Shown here piece after piece: positions 28,139 through 36,522 of a stretch of 64,000 bases of DNA. The stretch is from Pseudoduganella guangdongensis (GTDB lineage Bacteria > Pseudomonadota > Gammaproteobacteria > Burkholderiales > Burkholderiaceae_D). Numbering within the stretch: position 1 is the stretch's first letter; each line of letters opens with the position of its first letter. The notes under the pieces were generated by a model. It was not told the DNA's origin. It saw nothing but the letters and a program-made list of their open reading frames with translations, and made no database searches. Made by a program: the position numbers and the translations under genes. The stretch covers positions 124,001 to 188,000 of the forward strand of contig NZ_WWCJ01000001.1 in NCBI RefSeq assembly GCF_009857475.1, read 5' to 3'.

Positions 28139-28942
28139 GTGAGGATCAATACCAACATCGATGCTTTGCGCGCGGCGCTGAATATGCAGCGCCATAGTGA
28201 CGCAATCGCCAAAAGCATGCAACGCCTGTCGAGTGGCTTGCGCATTAATAGCGCTGCCGACGATGCAGCGGGGCTGGCCATTGCCGAACGCATGACGTCC
28301 GAGTTGCGCGGGCGGCGTATGGCGGCCAGCAATATCAACGACGGCATTTCGATGGCGCAGGTGGCCGAGGGCGCGCTGGGCAGCGTGATGGAGAGCTACC
28401 AGCGCATCCGCGAGCTGGCGGTGCAGGCGGCCAGCGATACCTACAACGCCAACGACCGTATGGCGATGCAGTTGGAAACCAGCGCGCTGCTGATGGAGAT
28501 CAAGCGCGTGGCGGAGGACACTAATTTCAACGGCACGCGCCTGCTCGATGGCAGCGCGGTGGTGCAGTTGCAGCTTGGGCCGGACGATGGCGACACCTTG
28601 CCGCTGGCGGTGCCGGCGTTGTGGTCGAAAGAGGCGGGCGATATCAGTATGATGAGCCATGACGATGCCACGGCGGCGCTGAAGCAGGTCGATGCGCGCA
28701 TGGCCGGCATTGCGAATATGCGCGCCATGCTGGGCGCGACGCAGAACCGCCTGGGCTACGCGGCGGCGCATAACGACATCATGACGGAGAACCTGGCGGC
28801 GGCGCGTTCGCGCATCATGGATGTGGACTATGCGGCGGAAACGGCGGAACTGGCGCGGCGCCAGATCCTGCACCAGGCGGCCATCGCCATGATGTCGCAG
28901 GCCACGGCGGGCCCGCGCCTGGTGCTGCAATTGCTGCGCTGA
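28139..28942 (+). CDS. Flagellin (orphan copy)
   Basis: Structural protein of the flagellar filament, about 267 residues. The N-terminal D0/D1 region (RINTNIDALRAALNMQRHS, RLSSGLRINSAADDAAGLAI) and C-terminal D1/D0 region (AAARSRIMDVDYAAETAELA, ending LVLQLLR) are intact, with only a short middle region. No other flagellar gene is nearby. The start is unclear: the only in-frame candidates are TTG 28112, CTG 28133 and GTG 28139, none with a good ribosome site; GTG is chosen because RINTNID follows at once, as in other flagellins. Confidence 0.85.
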   Translation: MRINTNIDALRAALNMQRHSDAIAKSMQRLSSGLRINSAADDAAGLAIAERMTSELRGRRMAASNINDGISMAQVAEGALGSVMESYQRIRELAVQAASDTYNANDRMAMQLETSALLMEIKRVAEDTNFNGTRLLDGSAVVQLQLGPDDGDTLPLAVPALWSKEAGDISMMSHDDATAALKQVDARMAGIANMRAMLGATQNRLGYAAAHNDIMTENLAAARSRIMDVDYAAETAELARRQILHQAAIAMMSQATAGPRLVLQLLR

Positions 28943-28969
28943 CGCCCCCCTTGTGCGCGGCCGAGCCGC

Positions 28970-28997
28970 TGCGCCGGCGCTACCAGTTGCCGGCGCA
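28970..28997. terminator. Hairpin between flagellin and sugar permease genes
   Basis: TGCGCCGGC (28970-28978) pairs perfectly with GCCGGCGCA (28989-28997) around a 10-base loop. It lies between two convergent genes and could terminate both, but there is no T-run on either strand. Confidence 0.45.
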
Positions 28998-29004
28998 GTA
29001 GCGC

Positions 29005-30870
29005 TCAGCGCGCGAAGTGGGCCTCGATTTCCTCCAGCGTCTTGCCCTTGGTCTCAGGCAGCAGGAAGGTGGCGGTGAGGAAGTACACCACGGTGCAGCC
29101 GGCCCAGAAGAAGAACATGGCGGCGTAGCCGTACTGGCCCACGGTCGGTAGGAATACCGCCGCAATGGTGGTGGAGACAAACTGGTTCACCAGCAGGGCG
29201 ATGCTCATGCCGTTGGAGCGGATGCGGGTCGGCATCAGCTCGGACAGGGCGAGCCAGACGCAGACCCCGGGGCCGACGGCGAAGCTGGCGACGAACAGGC
29301 AGATGGCGAGGGTGACTTGCCAACCGTGGGCTTCCGACGGCAGGGCGCCGATGCGGGCTTGCTCGATCTGCAGCGGGGCATTGCGGCCTGCGGCCGGGTC
29401 GGCGAAGGGGTTCAGGTGCAGGCGGCGGAAGAAGGCGCCGATCACGCTGTCTTCCTGCACGGCGCTGTCGCGCGACAGGATCATGGCGGGCAATGCCGGG
29501 TCGTCGCTGCGGCGCGTCTGCACGTTGGTGAAGGGGCCGTAGGAGTAGGACACCGTGAGCAGCTGCGCGGCGTCACCGGCAGGCGCGCCGAGTGCCTGCA
29601 GGGTGGGCGCGTCGAGGCGCAGGGTGAGGGTGTCGCCTTGCGCCTGGGCGGCGACGATGCTGCGCACGTCGCGTTGTTCGCCTTCGGCGCTGCGGAACAG
29701 CAGGCCGGCCGCCAACAGGGCGACCACGATGCCGGCGCTGCCCAGCATGAGCAGGAATTTGCGGCCTTTGCGGTCGACCAGCAGCACGGCGACCACGGTC
29801 ATCACGGCGTTCAGTACTTTCAGGCCGACGTCGGCCATATTGGCGGTGGCGCCGGGCAGGCCGGCCTGGTTCAGGATATTGACCACATAGGCCAGCACCG
29901 AATTGATGCCGGTGGCCTGGGTGCAGGCCAGCACCAGGCAGGCCAGCAGGAAGGGCAGGATGTAGCGGCGGCTGGCCAGGCTGTCGCCGGCCGGGGCGCT
30001 GGCAGGGCTGCCGTCGCGCGGCGCGGCGACACCGCGTGCGGCGGCGATATCGCCAGCGCTCGGACCGGCGCCTGGGCCCTGGGCGGCGGCCTGGTTGCGG
30101 CGCGCGGCGACGGTGCCGGCGGCGGCCTGCATGTCGCGCAGTTCGGTCTCCGCTTCGGCCGGGGCGCGCGTGCGCAGCAGGGCGGCGCGCGCTTGCTCGA
30201 TGCGGCCGCGCTGCACCAGCCAGCGCGGCGATTCAGCCAGCAGCAGGCTGCCGAAGGTGAACACCAGGCCCGGGGTCAGGCACATCCAGAAGATGCTGCG
30301 CCAGGCGTGGTCCTTGGCGGCGAAGATGGCGTCGGCGCGCGCGCCTGCGGGCAGGGCTTGCGCGGCCTGGGTGGCGCTGTCCACGCTGTTGGCCTGCACC
30401 AGGCCGATCACGGCGGCGGCCACCAGGCCGATGGTCAGCAGGAGCTGGAACAGGGCGGCGCCGCGTCCGCGCTTGTCGGCATGCAGGCATTCGGCCAGGT
30501 AGAGCGGCACGGCGACGCCAATCAGGCCGCCGCTGACGCCTTGCAGCAGGCGCCCCAGCAGCAGCGGCAGGTAGCCGTCCGACAGGGCAATCAGCGGGAT
30601 GCTGGCGGTGAACAGGGCGCCGGCCAGCACCATGGTCCAGCGGCGGCCGATGGCGTCGGCCAGCGCGCCGGCGAACAGGGAGGACAGCACGGAGCCGAGC
30701 AGCACGGCGGCCACGATGAAGCTCAGCTGCTGCGCGCTCAGCTTCCACGCCACCGAGGCGGTCGCTTCAAGGTAGGGCAAGGCACCGGCAATGATGCCGA
30801 TATCGATTCCGTAAAGCAGGCCGCCCATCCCGGCAATAAACAATAAGTAGCGCATGGATAAGGCCTGCAT
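29005..30870 (-). CDS. agaP: Sugar-porter MFS permease, probable GalNAc transporter
   Basis: A 621-residue major facilitator of the sugar-porter type: MGGLLYGIDIGIIAGALPYL (helix 1), GALADAIGRRW (motif A), PLYLAECLHADKRGRGAALFQ, ESPRWLVQRGR and the ending PETKGKTLEEIEAHF. Two insertions are present: a cytoplasmic linker of about 60 Ala/Gly-rich residues between helices 6 and 7, and a ~110-residue hydrophilic loop between helices 9 and 10 (about residues 405-520) that would face the periplasm. Last gene of the leftward aga operon, 14 bases after agaA, so it probably imports GalNAc. The name agaP is by context; it is not recognised as an orthologue of a characterised permease. Confidence 0.85.
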   Translation of the reverse strand: MQALSMRYLLFIAGMGGLLYGIDIGIIAGALPYLEATASVAWKLSAQQLSFIVAAVLLGSVLSSLFAGALADAIGRRWTMVLAGALFTASIPLIALSDGYLPLLLGRLLQGVSGGLIGVAVPLYLAECLHADKRGRGAALFQLLLTIGLVAAAVIGLVQANSVDSATQAAQALPAGARADAIFAAKDHAWRSIFWMCLTPGLVFTFGSLLLAESPRWLVQRGRIEQARAALLRTRAPAEAETELRDMQAAAGTVAARRNQAAAQGPGAGPSAGDIAAARGVAAPRDGSPASAPAGDSLASRRYILPFLLACLVLACTQATGINSVLAYVVNILNQAGLPGATANMADVGLKVLNAVMTVVAVLLVDRKGRKFLLMLGSAGIVVALLAAGLLFRSAEGEQRDVRSIVAAQAQGDTLTLRLDAPTLQALGAPAGDAAQLLTVSYSYGPFTNVQTRRSDDPALPAMILSRDSAVQEDSVIGAFFRRLHLNPFADPAAGRNAPLQIEQARIGALPSEAHGWQVTLAICLFVASFAVGPGVCVWLALSELMPTRIRSNGMSIALLVNQFVSTTIAAVFLPTVGQYGYAAMFFFWAGCTVVYFLTATFLLPETKGKTLEEIEAHFAR

Positions 30871-30884
30871 TGGATCTCCTGTTG

Positions 30885-31976
30885 TTATGAGAGTGGAATG
30901 GCCTCGCCTTCAACGAAGACGGCCACCGGGTGTAAAGACTGGTCCAGCACGACGATGTCGGCCCATGCCCCCGGCGCCAGGCGGCCGCGTTCCGTTTCGC
31001 CCAGGTAGTCGGCGGGGAACAGCGACAGGCGTTGCGACGCTTCCGCCACGTCCATGCCGAGGCTGACGAAATTGCGCAAGGCCTGGTCCATGGTCAGCAC
31101 GGAGCCGGCCAGCGAACCGGTGGACAGGCGCACGCAGCCCATGCACTTGAAGACGCGCTGGGTGCCCAGGGCATATTCGCCGTCCGGCATGCCGGTGGCG
31201 GAGGTGGCGTCGGTCACGCCGTACAGGCGCGGGATGGCGCGCAGCGCGGCGCGCATGGCGCCCGGGTGCACGTGCAGCAGGTCGGGAATGATCTCGGCGT
31301 ATTCGGCGTGCGCCATGGCCACGTCCACCATGCCCGGCTCGCGATGGCTCATGCCGCTCATGCCGTTGAACAGGTGGGTGAAGCCGGCGGCGCCGGCCTG
31401 CATGGCGGCCACGCCGTCGTCGTAGCTGCCGGCGCTGTGGCCGATCTGCACGCGGATGCCCATCTCCTTCAAGTGCGGGATCAGCTCCAGGTGGCCGGTC
31501 ACTTCCGGCGCCATGGTCAGCACGCGGATCGGGGCGATGGCGTGGTAGCTCTCGACCAGGGCGCGGCTGCCGGTCACCACATCGGGCGGCTGGGCGCCCA
31601 GGCGGCGGCGGTTCAGGAACGGGCCTTCCAGGTGCACGCCCAGCATGCGCGCGCCGTGCTGCGGGCGCTGCGCGATGACGCCGGCCAGGCCGGCCAGGGC
31701 GTGGCGGATCGAGTCTTCCTTGGCGGTCAGGGTGGTGCCCAGCAGGGCGGTGGTGCCGTGGCGGGCATGGCTGCGCGCGACCACCGCGCCGGCCGCGCCG
31801 CCTTCCATGATGTCGACGCCGCTGGCGCCGTGCACGTGCAGGTCGACGAAGCCGGGGATGATGGTCAGGCCGGCATCAGCTGCGGCCGGGCCTGCGGTAA
31901 TGCTGGTGATGCGCTCGCCGAAGGCGATGCTGCCGTTGATCCAGCCGTCGGGAGTGAGGATGCGCCCTTGCAGCAT
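30885..31976 (-). CDS. agaA: N-acetylhexosamine-6-phosphate deacetylase, probably GalNAc-6-P specific
   Basis: A 363-residue amidohydrolase of the NagA/AgaA family. Metal-site and catalytic motifs: PGFVDLHVHGASGVD, HLEGPFLN, QIGHSAGSYDDG, FTHLFNGMSGMSHREPG and the catalytic Asp in YGVTDATSATGMPDGEY. It removes the acetyl group from GlcNAc-6-P or GalNAc-6-P. The neighbours (AgaS, AgaZ, alpha-GalNAc-type glycosidases) favour GalNAc-6-P. It lies 4 bases after the regulator gene in the same operon. Confidence 0.88.
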   Translation of the reverse strand: MLQGRILTPDGWINGSIAFGERITSITAGPAAADAGLTIIPGFVDLHVHGASGVDIMEGGAAGAVVARSHARHGTTALLGTTLTAKEDSIRHALAGLAGVIAQRPQHGARMLGVHLEGPFLNRRRLGAQPPDVVTGSRALVESYHAIAPIRVLTMAPEVTGHLELIPHLKEMGIRVQIGHSAGSYDDGVAAMQAGAAGFTHLFNGMSGMSHREPGMVDVAMAHAEYAEIIPDLLHVHPGAMRAALRAIPRLYGVTDATSATGMPDGEYALGTQRVFKCMGCVRLSTGSLAGSVLTMDQALRNFVSLGMDVAEASQRLSLFPADYLGETERGRLAPGAWADIVVLDQSLHPVAVFVEGEAIPLS

Positions 31977-31980
31977 GGCT

Positions 31981-32748
31981 TTACTCCGCGATGATCACTT
32001 CGATGCCGCGCTTTTCCAGCCCTTCGCGGTACTCGGGGCTGATGCTGGCGTCGGTGATGACGGTGTGCACGCGGTCCAGCTGCACGATGCGGTGCAGGGA
32101 AACGCGGCCGAACTTGGAGGCGTCGGTCAGCACGATGACTTTCTTGGCGCGCTCCACCATCTTGTGGTTCAGGTTCGCTTCCGCCTCGTGGTGGGTGGTG
32201 ATGCCGAACTGCAGGTCGAAACCGTCGACGCCGAGGAACAGCTTGTCGAAGTTGTAGGCCGAGAGGCAGGCTTCGGCCTGCGCGCCTTGCAGCGACAGCG
32301 ATTGCTTGCGCAGCAGGCCGCCGGTCAGGATCAGGTCCACGCCCGGGGCGTCGGCCAGTTCCCACGCGATGTTCAGGCCATTGGTCAGCACCGTGACGTC
32401 GCTTGCTTCGCGCAGCTGGCGCGCCAGCGAGATGGTGGTGGTGCCGGAGTCGATGATGATGTTATCGCCCGGCTGCACCATGCGCGCCGCCAGCAGGCCG
32501 ATTTGTTCTTTCTGCGCCTGGTTCAGCGAATCCTTTTGGCGGATGGTGTGCTCGGTGGGCGGGGTGCGCGCCAGCAGGGCGCCGCCGTGGCTGCGCTGCA
32601 CCAGGCCTTGCGACTCGAGCACGCTCAGGTCACTGCGGATGGTGACGGCGGACACGCCAAGCTTGTCCACCAGGTCGGACACCTGGACCGAACCATGTTG
32701 TACGATCGCCTGCAGGATGGTTTCGCGGCGTTGGCTGGTATTTCGCAT
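31981..32748 (-). CDS. agaR: DeoR-family repressor, probable AgaR
   Basis: The 255-residue protein has a DeoR helix-turn-helix (RRETILQAIVQHGSVQVSDL, VSAVTIRSDLSVLESQGLVQ, RSHGGAL) and a sugar-phosphate sensor domain with DSGTTTISLARQL, TNGLNIAWEL, TGGLLRKQSLSLQG, LFLGVDGFD and the closing VIVLTDASKFG. Family members release DNA on binding a phosphosugar. The gene lies inside the aga operon, and CGAAA-type boxes in the 36.2-36.5 kb control region are good candidate operators. Inferred effector: GalNAc-6-P or GalN-6-P. Confidence 0.88.
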   Translation of the reverse strand: MRNTSQRRETILQAIVQHGSVQVSDLVDKLGVSAVTIRSDLSVLESQGLVQRSHGGALLARTPPTEHTIRQKDSLNQAQKEQIGLLAARMVQPGDNIIIDSGTTTISLARQLREASDVTVLTNGLNIAWELADAPGVDLILTGGLLRKQSLSLQGAQAEACLSAYNFDKLFLGVDGFDLQFGITTHHEAEANLNHKMVERAKKVIVLTDASKFGRVSLHRIVQLDRVHTVITDASISPEYREGLEKRGIEVIIAE

Positions 32749-32781
32749 GTCGTCTGTCGCTGAAAGTCAAAAACGTCGAGC

Positions 32782-34131
32782 TTAACAGATGACGGCGGCG
32801 CCGTGCGGCCGGGCCGCCCTGGCGGCATTGGCGCTGCAGGCGCGCGCATACTGCGCCAGCAGGCGGCCGATCTTGTGTTCCAGCAGGGCTTGCGGCGCGG
32901 CGGCCAGTTCGCCCTGCAGCACGGCGAGGAATTGCTCCGGCAGGTATTGGCTGAGCAAAGGCAGCGGAATGGCGTGCCCGGCCAGGTTGGCGAACAGGCG
33001 GCTGACGGCGGCGGCCACTTCCGGCTCGCCCCAGTAGTAGCGGCAGCGGTCGGACAGGCCGTAGCGGCGCATCAGGCGCTGCTCGTCGGCGCTGCCCAGG
33101 TAGTGCTTTTGCCAGTGCTTGGGCTTGGCCCGCATGACCTCATCCAGCACATCCATCAGGCGCGAGGCCGGCTCTTTGCCCAGCAGGGCTTCTTCGATCT
33201 GGCACAGCGCCAGGAAACCTTCGCGCAGGGCGAAGGTGGCGGCCGGGCCCACCTTGAGGATGGCGTAGTGGTCGCGCACCATGTCGTGCAGGCCCGATTC
33301 GCGCTGGTAGTCGGTGGAGTGGGCTTCGAACACCAGTCCGGGCTGGTCGGCGACGAACTCGGACAGTTCGGCGGCGGCGGCGGCGTCGTAGTGCTGCACA
33401 TTGGCCTGGTCGAAGTCCACGCCGGGCTGCACCACCATCGCGATCACGCGCTTCCATGCTTCGCCCAGGCCGGCGCCGGCAAAGGCGCGGCGGTGTACCT
33501 CCAGGGTGCGGGCGGCTGCCTGCGGCGACGTGACCGCCAGCGCCTGCTCCAGCGAGGCTTCGCCGCCCGGCACCGGCACTTCGGTGCCGATCACGTAGAC
33601 CGGCGGCGGCAGCCCGGCGCGCGCCGCCGCCTGTTCGGCGATGGCAGCCAGGCGCACGGCGCGTTCGGCCACGGTGTCGTCGCTCAGCACTGGCGCGTCG
33701 TCGGCGCAGCGCATGCTGCAATCGAGGTGGATCTTGTGGAAGCCGGCGGCGGCATAGGCGTCGATCAGCACTTCGGCGTAGGCCATGGCGGTGGCGGCGT
33801 CCTGCGCCTGCCAGGCGTTGGGGCCCAGGTGGTCGCCGCCCAGTACCAGGCGCTCCAGCGGGAATTCCTGTTCATGCGCCAGGCGGTGCACGTAGTCGCG
33901 GAACTCGACCGGAGTCATGCCGGTGTAGCCGCCGAACTGGTCGACCTGGTTGGAGGTCGCCTCCACCAGCAGCGGCGTGCCGTATTGCGCGGCCACCCGC
34001 ATGGCGGCGCGCAGCACGGTGGGATGGCTGCAGCACACGCTGTACAGGCCAACCGGTTCGCCACGGCGGTGCGCCTGGACGATTTGCATTACGGGGGAAA
34101 CGGCGGGGGAAACGGGAGCAGTCATCTTCAT
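32782..34131 (-). CDS. agaZ: D-tagatose-bisphosphate aldolase non-catalytic subunit family (GatZ/KbaZ/AgaZ)
   Basis: The 449-residue protein matches the GatZ/KbaZ family: GLYSVCCSHPTVLRAAM, EATSNQVDQFGGYTGMTP, LVLGGDHLGPNAWQ, KIHLDCSMRCADD, YVIGTEVPVPGGE and FEAHSTDYQ. In enteric bacteria it is the chaperone-like subunit of tagatose-1,6-bisphosphate aldolase; in other aga loci it has been suggested to have a tagatose-6-phosphate kinase role. No catalytic aldolase subunit (KbaY/GatY) or kinase is in this locus. The start ATG (34129-34131) overlaps the kinase stop in TGATG. Confidence 0.9.
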   Translation of the reverse strand: MKMTAPVSPAVSPVMQIVQAHRRGEPVGLYSVCCSHPTVLRAAMRVAAQYGTPLLVEATSNQVDQFGGYTGMTPVEFRDYVHRLAHEQEFPLERLVLGGDHLGPNAWQAQDAATAMAYAEVLIDAYAAAGFHKIHLDCSMRCADDAPVLSDDTVAERAVRLAAIAEQAAARAGLPPPVYVIGTEVPVPGGEASLEQALAVTSPQAAARTLEVHRRAFAGAGLGEAWKRVIAMVVQPGVDFDQANVQHYDAAAAAELSEFVADQPGLVFEAHSTDYQRESGLHDMVRDHYAILKVGPAATFALREGFLALCQIEEALLGKEPASRLMDVLDEVMRAKPKHWQKHYLGSADEQRLMRRYGLSDRCRYYWGEPEVAAAVSRLFANLAGHAIPLPLLSQYLPEQFLAVLQGELAAAPQALLEHKIGRLLAQYARACSANAARAARPHGAAVIC

Positions 34132-35072
34132 CACGTGGTTTGTTGGCGGGCCAGGAGTGCGGCGCCGCGTGCACCGCCGGCATCGCCGAAGCGGGGCGGC
34201 AGGACGGGCGGTGCTTGCACGCCGCGGAACAGGTGGCTTTGGATGGCTGCCGGAAGTTGCTGGTACAGGTGCGACAAGTTGGACAGGCCGCCGCCCAGCA
34301 CGATCGCGTGCGGGTCGACGCTGAGCACCAGGCCGGCCATGGCGTGGCCGAGCAGGTCGAGGTGCATGGCCAGGGCGTGCGCGGCGATGGCGTCGCCCGC
34401 GTTGGCGCGCGCCGCGATGGCCAGCGGCTCGGCGCCGTCGCCGCCCAGGTGGGTGTGCAGTGCGGACAGGCCGGGGCCGGACACATAGCGTTCCAGGCAG
34501 CCTTGTTTGCCGCAGGGGCAGTCCAGCACGGGCAGGCCGTACTTCGCCAGCAGCGGGGCGGGCACGGTCCAGTGGCCCCATTCGCCGGCAATCGCGTTCA
34601 GGCCGCGCTGCAGGCGTCCTTCGATGCAGTAGCCGCCGCCGGCGCCGGTGCCGATGATGGCGCCGAACATGCTGGGCAGGCCGTCGGCGGCGCCGCCTTG
34701 CGCTTCCGACAGGGCGAAGCATTGGCAGTCGTTGCCGATGACGACAGGGCGTGCCAATGCCTGCTGCAAGGTGGCGGCGACCAGGCGGCCGTTCAGGGCC
34801 GGTACGTTGGAACTGAGCTGGCGGCCCGTGGCGCTGTCGATCACGCCGGGCAGGCCGATCCCCACCGGCGCGCTGGCGCCGAGCGCCGCGTCGCCGCGCG
34901 CCACCAGGCCGGCGATGACGGCGATGAAATCGTCGAAGTCGGTGCCGGGCGTGGCGACGCGTTCGCGGAACACTTCCTGCAGTTCGCCGCCGGCGTCGCG
35001 CCAGGACACCAGTTCAATCTTGGTGCCGCCGATGTCGATGCCGTGGTAGCCGCGTGCTTCAGAACTGGTCAT
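34131..35072 (-). CDS. agaK: ROK-family sugar kinase, probable GalNAc kinase
   Basis: A 313-residue ROK-fold kinase. ATP-binding motif GIDIGGTKIELV, catalytic Asp in VIGNDCQCFALSEA, GTGAGGGYCIEGRL, and the zinc-binding ROK motif GEWGHW...CPCGKQGCLERYVSGP are present. ROK kinases phosphorylate hexoses or N-acetylhexosamines at C6. In this operon the likely reaction is GalNAc to GalNAc-6-P, which fits a non-phosphotransferase uptake route through the MFS permease. ATG 35072 was chosen because MTSSEARGYHGIDIGGTK is a normal N-terminus; it overlaps the agaS end by 14 bases. Confidence 0.88.
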   Translation of the reverse strand: MTSSEARGYHGIDIGGTKIELVSWRDAGGELQEVFRERVATPGTDFDDFIAVIAGLVARGDAALGASAPVGIGLPGVIDSATGRQLSSNVPALNGRLVAATLQQALARPVVIGNDCQCFALSEAQGGAADGLPSMFGAIIGTGAGGGYCIEGRLQRGLNAIAGEWGHWTVPAPLLAKYGLPVLDCPCGKQGCLERYVSGPGLSALHTHLGGDGAEPLAIAARANAGDAIAAHALAMHLDLLGHAMAGLVLSVDPHAIVLGGGLSNLSHLYQQLPAAIQSHLFRGVQAPPVLPPRFGDAGGARGAALLARQQTT

Positions 35073-36207
35073 GGCGATAAATGGTGACGCCTTGCACGAC
35101 GCGGTTGACGGTGCCGTCGGCAAAGGGATTGTCGGGAGTCAGGCCCAGCGCAGCCGACTGGTGCAGCGCGTACTGCTGCGCCATCAGCAGCCAGAGCGGC
35201 GCCAGCCAGGCGTCGGGCAGTTGCGCCGGCAGCGCTGGCGCGGCCAGGCCGATATCGGCGCCAAAGCCGACGCTGACGATGCTGCCCGCCACGCCATCGC
35301 GGCGCAGCTCCTGCAGCAGGTCTTCCTCATAGCGGTGCGCCAGCGCTTTGCCGCTGCGGAACAGCACCACCAGCGATTGCTTGTTCAGCGCCGATTTCGG
35401 GCCGTGGCGGAAGCCGAGCGCGGTGTTCGCCATGGCGAGCACGCGGCCGCCAGTCAGTTCCAGGATCTTCAGGGCGGATTCCCTGGCCAGCGCTTCCAGC
35501 GGGCCGCTGCCCAGATAGACCACGCGCTGCACCGGCTGCGCCGCCAATGCGGCGACCGGCGCGGCCCAGTCGCGCAGGGCGGCTTCGCCGGCGTGCGCCA
35601 GCGCCGCCAGGCGGCTTTCCCAGTCGCCCTTGCCCAGCATGCACAGCGCCGCCAGCAGCATGCAGGTGAAGCTGCTGGTCATGGCGAAGCCGCGGTCGCA
35701 GCTGGCGGCCGGCATCAGCATATTGAAGGTGCGGGCATCGGTGTCGCCCTGGCGTGCCAGCTGGCCTTGCGGGTTGCAGGTGATATTCAGGAAGCGCGCT
35801 TCGGGCACCAGCGCGCGCACCAGTTCCACGGCGGCCAGGCTTTCCGGGCTGCTGCCGCTGCGGGCGAAGGAAACCAGCAGGGTGGGCGCGCCCGGCTCCA
35901 GGTACAACTCGGGATGGGTCAGCAGGCTGGTGGTGGCGATGGCGCGCACTTGCGCGGGCCAGGCGGCGTTGATTTCATCGGCGACGATCTCGCCCACATA
36001 GCAGGAGCTGCCGGCGCCGGTCAGGAGCACGCGCTGCTGCGGATTGTGCAGACAGCCGCCGAGGAAGGCGGCGACATCGGCGGCGCGGCTTTGCAGGCTG
36101 GCGCGCAGTTCTCGCCACAGGGCTGGCTGCTGCGCAATCTCTTCTGCGGTGTCGAGGCCGCTGATCTTGCGCCAGTCTTCCGGGTCACGCTGGAGGAGGG
36201 TAGTCAT
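35059..36207 (-). CDS. agaS: SIS-domain galactosamine-6-phosphate deaminase/isomerase
   Basis: The 382-residue protein has two sugar-isomerase (SIS) domains: VLLTGAGSSCYVGEI and LLVSFARSGSSPESLAAVEL in the first, VVYLGSGPLEALARESALKI and ALGFRHGPKSALNK in the second. This layout and the RHGPKS motif match AgaS, which converts GalN-6-P to tagatose-6-P and ammonia. The ending MAQQYALHQSAALGLTPDNPFADGTVNRVVQGV is characteristic. First gene of the leftward operon, directly behind promoter and operator sequences. Confidence 0.9.
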   Translation of the reverse strand: MTTLLQRDPEDWRKISGLDTAEEIAQQPALWRELRASLQSRAADVAAFLGGCLHNPQQRVLLTGAGSSCYVGEIVADEINAAWPAQVRAIATTSLLTHPELYLEPGAPTLLVSFARSGSSPESLAAVELVRALVPEARFLNITCNPQGQLARQGDTDARTFNMLMPAASCDRGFAMTSSFTCMLLAALCMLGKGDWESRLAALAHAGEAALRDWAAPVAALAAQPVQRVVYLGSGPLEALARESALKILELTGGRVLAMANTALGFRHGPKSALNKQSLVVLFRSGKALAHRYEEDLLQELRRDGVAGSIVSVGFGADIGLAAPALPAQLPDAWLAPLWLLMAQQYALHQSAALGLTPDNPFADGTVNRVVQGVTIYRHDQF

Positions 36208-36236
36208 CGAAAAATGGAAAGTTTTAAGTTAGGGGA

Positions 36237-36287
36237 AGCATAAATAATATATTTCGAAAAGTCAAATACGAAAGCAAAACGAAAGAT
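36237..36287 (-). promoter_or_regulatory. aga operon promoter with CGAAA operator boxes
   Basis: Minus strand: TTGACT (36260-36265) and TATGCT (36237-36242) with a 17-base spacer, a strong sigma-70 promoter 30 bases before the agaS ATG. Three CGAAA-type boxes lie over and upstream of the -35: TTTCGAAAAG (36252-36261), AAATACGAAAG (36264-36274) and CAAAACGAAAGAT (36275-36287). Repeated boxes of this kind are typical of DeoR-family sugar repressors. Confidence 0.7.
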
Positions 36288-36392
36288 GGTCGCCCCTGTC
36301 ATATGTGCCGGAAAGTGCGGCAACTGGGGCTGAATCGGCATCTGTTGTTGCGTTTGCGCTACCAAAGGAAAGCTATTGCGCTGCAATATACG

Positions 36393-36405
36393 GAAAACGA
36401 AAGAT
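36393..36405 (+). promoter_or_regulatory. Distal CGAAA box in the aga control region
   Basis: GAAAACGAAAGAT matches the box CAAAACGAAAGAT at 36275-36287 in 12 of 13 positions. It stands between the two divergent promoters, about 120 bases from the aga boxes and 100 bases from the box at 36489, distances suitable for repressor looping. The rest of the 315-base region 36208-36522 holds no gene that can be supported; short open frames in it are AT-rich chance reads. Confidence 0.55.
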
Positions 36406-36451
36406 AAAAACGCGATTATTTGCCATGAATAGGTGTTTTTCTTTCTTTTTG

Positions 36452-36501
36452 TTGACCTTTTTTGCTTTTATTTCTAAAGTACGTCCATCAAAACGAAAAA
36501 A
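36452..36501 (+). promoter_or_regulatory. GH31 gene promoter with overlapping operator box
   Basis: TTGACC (36452-36457) and TAAAGT (36475-36480) with a 17-base spacer form a good sigma-70 promoter. The expected start site, near 36487, is directly followed by CAAAACGAAAAAA (36489-36501), a copy of the box found at the aga promoter. A repressor bound there would block transcription start. Confidence 0.65.
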
Positions 36502-36522
36502 CCTTGCATGCAAGGCAGGCTT

